From Curvularia sp. ZM96 (taxonomy: Eukaryota; Ascomycota; Dothideomycetes; Pleosporales; Pleosporaceae): a DNA stretch of 64,000 nucleotides. A program made the translations under genes and the position numbers. The first letter of the stretch is position 1; each line of letters begins with the position of its first letter. Below are positions 56,024 to 64,000 of this stretch, in pieces. Under the pieces are notes generated by a model. The model saw only the letters and a program-made list of their open reading frames with translations, did no database searches and was not told where the DNA came from. The stretch spans positions 3,534,001-3,598,000 of the forward strand of contig JAJGBQ010000005.1 in NCBI GenBank assembly GCA_022457065.1, in the 5' to 3' direction.

Positions 56024-57143
56024 ATGAATCGCCTTCATTGCTGTATTTTGTTTGTTATTGTCTTGGAAACGATTCAGCCTTCTTGTTAAGATAGATAGGC
56101 TCGGAGATAACTGAAATACGAGTACACAATTAACTAATTGATATGCATAGAAAAAATCCGTACAGTCTCGACGATCATGATTCTTACAGTTGGATTCAGT
56201 TGCCCCTGTAAGTGGGATGCTTAATCATACATGCATAATCATACGTTTGCGTATCGGTCTACGGGCTGTTACCCCAATTCCGACTAATGAAAAGAGTTGT
56301 TAGTGCGCCCCACAAACTCGCATGTACACCTGCCACGCAACCCTGTTTCCCGCTTAGCTCTCCTGGTTATCAACATCTGCTGCCTAGGGTATGTAACTGC
56401 ATTCATCCAAGCGTATGTAATTCCCCGCATTCTTAAGACGTATTGTGGAGGGTGGAGAAGATATAATTCATTGGCCACATGACATGCTGGCGGCCGCCAG
56501 TCACCAACGCCACTTCCCAGCGAGTGGTACCCCACACGATCCTAACGATGGTAGAATGTCTCCGGTACGCATCTGGTCCATCATCGAACATCTTGGTTAA
56601 GGAGAGGTGGCTGGCCTCCTCGACGTCTGATTCGAACATGCTTCGGGGGCTAAGTTGTGGACGTGGCGAAACCCAACGAGATCAAATCTCTATGGGAACA
56701 TGACACCTTGTGAAAGGACACCGCAAAAAAAAGGAACAATTCGTAAGATATCCATATCGCTGAAGCAGCGATCAGGGTGGGGAGGCTCACAATGACGAAA
56801 TATCGTAGAATGCGGGAAGAGAGAAGGAAAGGAAAGGATTGGGTGGAACAAAGTGAAACAAATCACAGCGCGAGCTGAAGCACAGAGAGCTTGTTCGAAT
56901 TAAGTCTACGGCAAAGTGGGCCAAGCTCCAGGAGCCGCCATTGGCAACTACTGCCAATAGAGATAAACACATGGATAAAGACTTGTACATAAACCCGGGG
57001 TATATGGAGATCCTTGCCATCCCAGAGCTGAGAGGTTATCAATAGCCAGCCCCTCTATCCATCAGACTCTTTGCACTACCGAAAGTAACCGTCGCCTTCT
57101 TCTTGTTCTGCTTCTTGCGCAGCATTCGGTAAAAGCTATCAAC
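56024..57143. other. Intergenic, promoter of the transporter
   Basis: About 1.1 kb with no gene recognised. Confidence 0.35.
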
Positions 57144-58950
57144 ATGCCCGACCTCAACAGTAGTCTGCTTTCAAACTGGAAATGCATCGCAGCATGTACC
57201 CTTGTCTCGATGTCGCCGTTTCAGTACGGCATCGACTTTGGTGCCATCGGTGGACTTCAAGCTATGCGCGGCTTCCTACAGATTTTTGGACATCCAGATC
57301 CAACCAGTCCTACCGGCTTCAACATCTCACCTGACCGCCAGCAGCTCATCTCCTCTTTGATGACTCTGGGTGCGTTTCTGAGCTCTTCATGCGCAGGAGT
57401 GTTCGCAACGAAACTTGGAAGACGGCAATGTCTATGGCTGGCGAGTGCGCTCTGCTGCATTAGTAACATCGTTATGATGACTACGACGAATATAGCTGGT
57501 CTTTACATTGGAAGGCTACTAATTGGTATTGCTAATGGTTGGTACATGACATTCGCACAGTTGTACATTCAGGTAGATTCATGACCCAACAGACCTCTCG
57601 CACCGATCTGAGTTTACTAACCATCTTACCAGGAATCCGCACCAGCTCGCTACCGTGGTCTCATGATTTCCGTCTTCCAGACATGGACTTCGATAGGTAC
57701 TCTTATCGGCACGGTCATCGACAATGCAACACATGATATCAATGGCCGTAATTCCTACATCATTCCACTCGGAATGATATTTGTAGTCCCAGTCTTGATG
57801 TCGATCGGCCTGTTCTTCATTCCTGAGTCACCCAGGTGGCTCATTCTGGTCGAGAAGAAAGAGCAAGCTGAGAAAGCTCTGCTATGGCTGCGTCCGCATC
57901 CGGAGAGTGTAGCCGAGGAGGTTGCTGAGATCCAAGCAGCTATTGATGCAGAGAAGGCAGTCAAGGAGAGCGCAAATTTCATGGACATCTGGAGGGACCC
58001 GGTCGATCGTCGACGTACATTGCTGTCCATCGCAGCAATCTCAACCCAGGCTGCCTCTGGTGCTATGTTCATGATTGCATACGGAACGTACTTCTTCCAA
58101 GTAAGTCACAAAAGCTAAGTTTTTCGTGAGTACTTACCTAACATCCTCTCAGATGGCACACGTCGGAAGCCCGTTTATGAATACATGCATCCTGACTGCT
58201 GTCGGTGTTTTCGCAATCACAGTCAATAGCTGTGTTATCTCAAAGATTGGATGCCGACGCGTTTTCCTCATCACTGGCTTATTGATCTGCGGTGTGACTC
58301 AGCTTATCATCGCAGCTGTTTACCATGTCAATCCTGGTACGATTGGTACCGGAAAGGTAATGCTTTTCTTCTCTGAGAATTATCAAACTGCATACTAACA
58401 CACGCGAGGTTATTGTTGGACTGTCAGTGGTCTATATCTGTGGATACAACGGAATGGTCTCCGCTTATGCCTGGCTTTCCGGTGGAGAGATTCCATCCCA
58501 GCGCTTGCGCTCTTACACGTTTGGCATCGCCTCCGCGGTCGCATTTGCCGGTGCTTGGCTTGCCACATTCACAGCGCCCTATTTCATCAATCCCGAAGCT
58601 CTCAACTGGGGTCCAGAATACGGTATGTCGTCCTTCCAAGGATTTCCATCTATTTCCTCGACCTTCTTCTTCTTCTAGATTAGTGCTAATTTTCTTACCA
58701 AGGTTGGATTTGGGCCCCATCTTGCTTCATCACTGCCCTATGGGTCTACTTCTACCTACCAGAGATCAAAAATCGCACACTTGAGGAGATAGATGAGATG
58801 TTTGAAGCCAGGCTTCCAGCCCGCAAGTTCAGAAAATATGTTTGTGTCGGTCATGTCATGCCTGATGGAGAGGATAATAGCAAGCGGAGCATGAGTGAGA
58901 AGGATGAAGTCGTACATCAAGAGGTTGTTGGTGTTGAGAAGAGCGGCTAA
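57144..58950 (+). CDS. Sugar-porter-family MFS transporter
   Basis: Five exons: 57144-57572, 57633-58100, 58153-58356, 58409-58622, 58703-58950; introns 52-80 nt with donors GTAGAT, GTAAGT, GTAATG and GTATGT. About 520 residues. Twelve membrane segments are expected. Sugar-porter marks: FQYGIDFGAIGGLQAM in helix 1, GRRQCLW loop, IGIANGWYMTFAQLYIQESAP across the first splice, PESPRWLILVEKKEQAEKAL before the central loop, and the C-terminal PEIKNRTLEEIDEMFEARLPARKF block. Substrate is probably a hexose, disaccharide or related polyol; the DEMFEARLPARKF end is frequent in fungal alpha-glucoside/hexose permeases. Plasma-membrane proton symport is the family norm. Confidence 0.9.
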
Positions 58951-59244
58951 ATGATAGTTGAACTTGGCAGATGACAAGGATAGTAACAATCTCATGAACA
59001 TGTAGCTACTCAATCACGTTTGTTGATTATCTATGAAATCTCCAACTGCTGTTTCTGCCACAATGCAACATGCCCGTAACACAAAAATTTCGCTTATCCA
59101 TGAAGCTCATCATTTCAGCAAACATTGATCGCAGCTGGAAGCTAAGAAGACGTGAAGCCAAGATAATCCTGCACAAGAGCAACTGGGAATACAAAAGAAC
59201 GAGGCGAACGTTGATTATTCAAATTCTATGGACATAGTGCGAAT

Positions 59245-60702
59245 CTACGCAACAACACCCCCGGCCTTCTTAATTGCTTCATCACCCACCTCCTCCGCAT
59301 GCTTCTGAGCATCATGCAGAAATACCCAGTCCTCCCTTGGGAACTGTATGATAGTGGGGTCCTTTTTTACCTTTTCCCAATCCGTCTTGTGCCACATATC
59401 TCTCGTAGTTTCTCCAGTCTTCTGTACCGCCTTGACACGCTCATACCGCACGTCTTGGTAAGCTCTCAAGGCTTTTGGCACATTCTCCTTGCCTGCTTTC
59501 TTCAAAAGGACTGCAACTGTCACAGCATCTTCCAAAGCCTGGGTTGCGCCCTGTGCGCTCGTCGGCAAAAATGGGTGCGCGGCATCTCCTAGCAGACATA
59601 TGCGACCATGGCCGGGAGCAGACCCATAGCCAGAGACCCAGTTAGGCAACGGGTCTCGGTATACGAGTTTCCAATCTACAAGCCTTTCTTCGGGCGTCTT
59701 GGAAACAATCTTCCAACACATGGGGTCCCAGCCTTCGAGGACAGTGCGTACGTCTTTGAGATAGCCAGGGAATGACCAAGACTCCTTGATGTCGTGCGAA
59801 TCTCGATGCGTCAGCACCCAGCAGCAGTCCGTACCATTCTTTATAGTACTAAAGAGGAAATGTACGTCTGGGCCTATTCTTCGTGTCAGTGGCTATAAAT
59901 CTCCGAGCGCTTTGAAATAATCGTCGAGAGAAGCAAAATACGTACCGATCCAGCCGTTGAAGGTATCACCATTGTCGCAAAAGTGCTTAGTTTCCGGATC
60001 CGCAATCATGTCTTTGTTCGAGAACCACGCTCTCCAAACTGCATACCCACTGCTCTTCGGCTTATCCTCATACCCAAGAACTAGTGTCCTGGCTTTGCTC
60101 CTCACCCCGTCACTTGCCACTACGGCATCACCAACAATTCTTGTCCCATCTTCAAGCACAATACCCGCTTGCTTATCATCCTCCCAGTACTGCTCGACTC
60201 TGTGTCCCAAGTTGATCTCAACCCCAATCTCTTTTGCATAGTTGAAAACAATCTCATGGAGCTCACCTCTGTGCCCGTTGAAGTTGGGCGCAGTCTCGCT
60301 GCGGGGTGGAGTTTTCTGATTGACTACTATCTCCCCTGTATCCCACTTGTGAATGTTGAAACCATAGTTGGTCAAGTCAATGGAGACCTTGCGCATCTCG
60401 CGCGCAACACGACCTCCATCCCAGCGCGCGAAGATGCGCCCCGCATTAGGCCCAAAAGTGATTATATCGCCCAGTATCTTGAGTGAAGGGAAGGATTCAT
60501 AGATGACAGGTGTGTGGCCATGACGAATGCATTCAATGGCTGTGGTAAGACCACCGAAACCTAATTGACTTTGTCAGAAACCAAAGTCGATGGGGGTTGG
60601 AACCGAGCACGTACCTGCGCCGACAATAATAACTTTGATACCTGTTTTTGGAGTCGCACCGTTGGTCTGAGACCCGTTGCCGTTTAGCTCTAGGGACGAC
60701 AT
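59245..60702 (-). CDS. FAD-dependent monooxygenase, salicylate-hydroxylase-like
   Basis: Exons 60702-60615, 60560-59946, 59873-59245; introns 54 nt (GTACGT...CAATTAG) and 72 nt (GTACGT...AGAATAG), both phase 1. About 443 residues. The dinucleotide-binding motif VIIVGAGFGGLTTAI is completed by the first splice; the DG motif is VVASDGVRSKARTLVLG; the second FAD motif is GRICLLGDAAHPFLPTSAQG. This is the group A flavoprotein hydroxylase family (salicylate/3-hydroxybenzoate type), which adds one oxygen to an aromatic ring with NAD(P)H. It could act in aromatic catabolism or as a tailoring enzyme. Tail-to-tail with the transporter: their stops are 294 nt apart. Confidence 0.9.
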
Positions 60703-61410
60703 TTCAGGCAGCTTGTTATTGTCAATTCGTGCACGGAGTGGCATTGGTGATGAACAAGCGCATACCTAGATTGATACAACACGACGGAGCTGATGAAGGT
60801 ATCAAAAACCAAGGAGCCCTAACCGGTAGCCGCGCTCAGCTCCAACAGCGTGGGGCTACACGAACCTCCACCTCTCGAGTACCCATCGAATTATCTTGAG
60901 TCGGATACCCTGACCTAGGCGGTATGCATCCGATGGCCATATGACGCGAGCGTGGGTCGTGGCGTATCTTGCTGCAGATTCATCCACGGCATATTGATTC
61001 CGTAGCGAAGAGGCTAAAGAGACACATCGGGAAGCGGGTCACTCTGCTGGGCAGGTACGTGCATGCATTCAGCAGTTATTGGGGTAACAATTCAAGGAAT
61101 ACCTATGCCCCACATCCCTATCAGTTTCCCCGCGACTTTACCCCGCAGCTCTATTTCGGCTAGGTACTGTTCCTATTCCTGCTGATATCCGCTACGGAAT
61201 CAAGGCACTAAGCGACTAAGAGAGCAATCCTAGGTGACATGGCAAGGTGGATGAAGACGGCAGTCGAGAGACAGAGTCCCACAGTGAAGACACAGCGTGG
61301 TGCTGCCACAGTAAAAGTCAGGCGCCGACGTGGGGACGTTAAGCAGACGATTATCGTTGATATTAGATTCTCATTTCTTCAGTGACTCTAGAATCCCTAT
61401 CGCAGAAGAC
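60703..61410. promoter_or_regulatory. Divergent promoter region between FAD monooxygenase and SDR
   Basis: 708 nt shared by two divergent oxidoreductase genes. No distinct TATA box or regulator-binding palindrome was recognised; joint regulation is only suggested by layout. Confidence 0.35.
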
Positions 61411-62593
61411 ATGGCAACCTTAACGCATCCAGAATGGAACCAGGAAACGGGCGGTCTGGAGGTTGTGAAAGCCTTCGCAGACCAGATCCGTGGGAAGAAC
61501 GGTATCTTCACTTGACTGCAACACTGCAAACTTCAACTAAACTGCGAATAGTGCTCATTACAGGTGTATCTCCTGAAAGCATTGGCTCTTCTATTGCTCT
61601 CTCCATCGCTTCACAAACACCCGCTCTTTTGATACTCGCTTCACGCACCAAATCCAAGCTTGAGCAAGTACACCAGGCTTTACAAGATGCCTACCCCAAA
61701 GTCACGGTCAAAATCGTTGTTGTTGATTTGATGTCGCAAGACTCAATCAAAAAAGCAGCAGCAGAAGTGTCACAACTGACTGATCGCCTGGATCTGATCA
61801 TCAACAACGCCGGCCTCATGACCCAGACTCGCCAGACAACTAAAGAGGGTATTGAAGGCCAGTTTGGCGCCAATCACATCGGCCACTTCCTGCTCACTAA
61901 CCTTCTCCTCCCCCAGCTTCTCAAATCAGCAGCATCATCCACACCAGGAGCTACACGAGTGATCAATCTCACATCGTTAGGACACCGTCTGAGTCCCGTC
62001 CGCTTCTCGGACTACAACCTTGAGAAGAGCAATAATGAGGTACCAGAAGAGGAGAGACACGGACCCTTTCCCCCTATGTTTTCCGGTGTTGCGAGCAACG
62101 ACGGGTACAACGGATTCGTGGCTTATGGCCAGGCCAAGACAGCAAACATTTTGTTTTCAGTAGGTATCAACAAAAAGCTCGGAAGTAAAGGGATAAGTAG
62201 CTATGCTGTGCATCCTGGATGTAAGGCTCAAGTGTTTCCAAATCCGCAGCTGTTGTCTCTGACTTTAGTGCAGCAATATGGACTGGTCTCAGTCGCGATC
62301 TTGATCCCGAAGCTACAGCGGCCATAGGAAAGACAAGCACGTTCTGGAAGAACCTTGATCAAGGAGCTGCGACAGTGTTGGTTGCAGCGCTCGATCCGGC
62401 TTTGAACGGTATATGCAATCCTCTGATCCTTCTAGCTAAAAGTGCTGGCACTGACGTTTGGTTAGACTCGAAAGGTATTTTGCTCCATGATTGTCAGTTG
62501 AGCGATGCGATGCCGCACGCAACGGATCCAAAGCTGGCTGAGAAGCTATGGAGCTTGAGTGAGAAGCTGGTCGGGACCCACTTCAAGTTGTGA
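61411..62593 (+). CDS. Short-chain dehydrogenase/reductase, WW-oxidoreductase/retinol-dehydrogenase type
   Basis: Four exons: 61411-61501, 61552-62220, 62274-62408, 62466-62593; introns 50, 53 and 57 nt. About 340 residues. Splicing forms VLITGVSPESIGSSIA (TGxxxxxIG cofactor motif), DLIINNAGLM is the NNAG motif, catalytic Ser is in VINLTSLGH, and YGQAKTANI holds the YxxxK pair. The second splice gives YAVHPGSIWTGLSRDLDPEA and the third ALNDSKGILLHDCQL, both standard for this fungal group (often named short-chain dehydrogenase TIC32-like). NADP(H) use is likely from LASRTKSK. It is divergent from the FAD monooxygenase. Confidence 0.88.
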
Positions 62594-63472
62594 TGTGAAT
62601 GCACGTGTCTTCCTGGTAGAATACTTGTATATTCAATGAAAAATGTTTGAAGAATCCTACCACGAGCTTCTCATGTCAATGAGTGATGCGATGCCGCTTT
62701 TGCAGTAGCCGAAGGTGTAGCTAATGGTTGTGTGTAAGACTTAACTTGGATAAACATTTCTGGACCATTGAAGCAAATTGTCAAATTCATTAGTCTTGAT
62801 AGTATTATCCTTTCTCCTAAGCAATCCAACCCGATACCCTTATTTCCTGCAAAAAAGAAAAATACGAATGCCAATTCTCCATGCTTTGCAGATCCCCAGA
62901 AACAGCTCTAGTAAACGGAACCAGCATTAAGGAGGCTCTCCGCCCCCTTTTCTCCTTTAGTCATGGTACTTTCTTGCACTTTTGTTCTTTACCTCACTAA
63001 GAAGATTCAGCTACTCCCTGCACTCCAAAAAGCAAAAAGGGTTGCACACATGGCTTTTGCCGTTTGTCCGAAGTTGCATCCAATGCCATAATCATTCTTT
63101 GATTGGTAAAGGTATGGCCTTCCTATCTGGGCACATTCCGGTACTTCCGTTGCGCGACGCCAATGGTCTTGTCATTACCACAGCAACGAAACCAATGCCC
63201 CCTTGGAAATATTCTAATCTCCTAGTAAAATTGTTCGTATGGGCGAAAACGGCTTGGTTACGGGTTGCTCAGCCGCAAGCACGTGCCGGTCTAACCGGCC
63301 ACCACTGCGCCGCAGTCTTGGCCCCCACTTTGCACCGCCTCCTTTGCCGGTGTATGGGGGCCTGATTGAGTTGTGTCGTGTTGTTCAAGGTTGACATAGG
63401 GAATTGGGTTATGTTGATTTCTCTTGAAAGAAGAAGTGCGGTTTTCTTCATTTGCTACCAGCTTTGCTTGCT
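62594..63472. other. Intergenic
   Basis: About 880 nt; ORFs present are motif-free. Confidence 0.35.
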
Positions 63473-63847
63473 TTAACTGCCTGTACTGCTAGGACATGTT
63501 GCATGGTACTCGGCCAAGCACTGATTGGCGCACTCATCGTATGCGAGGGTGAGTGATAATGTCTCTCGGTCGATATGTTGTTTCCTGCATTCCTCTAAGC
63601 AAGAGGCGGCTGCAAGGAAGAGACCACAGCATTGAGTGCTGCCAACTTCCTTTGTGCAAGTGTCGCTCCCTGTTGGACGCAAGCTGAAATGACCTGTGAC
63701 CAAACCAACAATTTCGTCTGTGGCCCCGGTGAAGGAGGGTACGAGCTGATAAAAGAAGACCAGGATACACGAGCAAACGAGGAGCGTAGTGAGTAGAAGG
63801 GGGCTACGAGACGTGGTTTTGAGGTCCTGTCTGAGAGCGAAGTACAT
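63473..63847 (-). CDS. Small membrane-anchored, cysteine-rich protein, unrecognised
   Basis: ATG at 63847 gives 124 residues: MYFALRQDLKTTSRSPLL, a single hydrophobic segment (LLTTLLVCSCILVFFYQLV) and a lumenal or extracellular part with Cys pairs in DTCTKEVGSTQCCGLFL, a SCLEECRKQH stretch and ECANQCLAEYHATC. The even number of lumen-side Cys suggests disulfides. The hydrophobic segment lies 18 residues from the start, so it is a type II anchor or uncleaved signal. The frame is open upstream to the window edge, but the nearby ATG is the most likely start. Effector-like features; function unknown. Confidence 0.5.
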   Translation of the reverse strand: MYFALRQDLKTTSRSPLLLTTLLVCSCILVFFYQLVPSFTGATDEIVGLVTGHFSLRPTGSDTCTKEVGSTQCCGLFLAAASCLEECRKQHIDRETLSLTLAYDECANQCLAEYHATCPSSTGS

Positions 63848-64000
63848 GTCGTTTTGTTCTAAGCGGTTGTTTTTATACTCCAACTCTTCTATAGCACCAG
63901 CCCCTCCTATAGAAGAAAATGCCGGAATGTAAGATGTTGCGAAATCGTGCCGCCGGATTAGGATTATGTTCGAATAGATGGCGTTATGGTTGTGGAACAA

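Noticed and set aside
51898..62593. Secondary-metabolite biosynthetic cluster
   Set aside because: No PKS, NRPS, terpene cyclase, DMATS or cluster regulator is present; the genes are listed only as a loose neighbourhood.
62982..63365. 127-codon plus-strand ORF
   Set aside because: No start context, domain or splice support; translation looks random with clustered basic and Cys residues.
1..64000. CRISPR array, bacterial operons, rRNA genes, transposase or reverse transcriptase
   Set aside because: None seen; intron structure shows a eukaryotic chromosome, and no frame carries RT, integrase or DDE transposase motifs.

Overview
The window reads as a filamentous ascomycete (Pezizomycotina) nuclear genome, most likely a Dothideomycete of the Pleosporales. 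Coding regions are split by short spliceosomal introns, mostly 47-60 nt, with GTAAGT/GTACGT-like donors, CTAAC/CTGAC-like branch sites and CAG/TAG acceptors. The recognisable proteins are typical of plant-associated or saprotrophic ascomycetes: Mhr1, a Vps38/UVRAG-like protein, a LAG1-type ceramide synthase, mitochondrial DNA polymerase, a sulfur-type glutathione S-transferase, an Egh16/MAS3-like secreted protein and a secreted amidase. The genus is an inference; no marker here fixes it.

Layout. 1-16.6 kb is dense and mostly housekeeping: mhr1 (partial, -), vps38/UVRAG (+), ceramide synthase (+), a small mitochondrial membrane protein (-), DNA polymerase gamma (-) divergent from a RING SUMO-targeted-ligase-like gene (+), an L-lactate dehydrogenase (+), a GST (+), and a methyltransferase (-). 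16.6-24.5 kb is sparser: a relic of an ABM-type monooxygenase, an unknown F-box-like gene (-), a four-exon SDR (+), a secreted alpha/beta hydrolase (+), a 60-residue cysteine-rich ORF, and a repeat with tRNA-like internal promoter boxes. 24.9-32.8 kb holds a SET-domain gene, a peroxiredoxin-like AhpC/TSA gene, the glutathione-dependent formaldehyde dehydrogenase with a 15-nt micro-exon, and an intronless methyltransferase. 32.8-39 kb is a gene-poor island with a DUF3716-like zinc-binding-type ORF, several unrecognised ORFs and a second diverged copy of the repeat seen at 24 kb.

From 39 kb onward the content is accessory: a multi-pass membrane protein, the Egh16/MAS3-like secreted protein with a repetitive Ala/Gly/Thr tail, a single-exon secreted amidase, a DUF7702-like seven-helix protein, a large conserved unknown ORF broken by one in-frame TAG, a cytochrome P450 whose membrane-anchor exon is frameshifted by one base, an F-box-like gene, a sugar-porter-type transporter, a salicylate-hydroxylase-like FAD monooxygenase, an SDR, and a small cysteine-rich membrane-anchored ORF at the right end. 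P450, transporter, flavin monooxygenase and SDR lie within about 11 kb and could serve one catabolic or modifying pathway, but no PKS, NRPS, terpene synthase or pathway regulator is visible.

I did not find a clearly new multi-gene biological system. The most notable items are the two damaged neighbouring genes (51-53.7 kb), the paired Pol III-like repeats, the possible histidine-brace N-terminus of the Egh16-like protein, and the DUF3716 island. Exon boundaries were derived by hand from splice consensus and frame continuity; no alignment was run.
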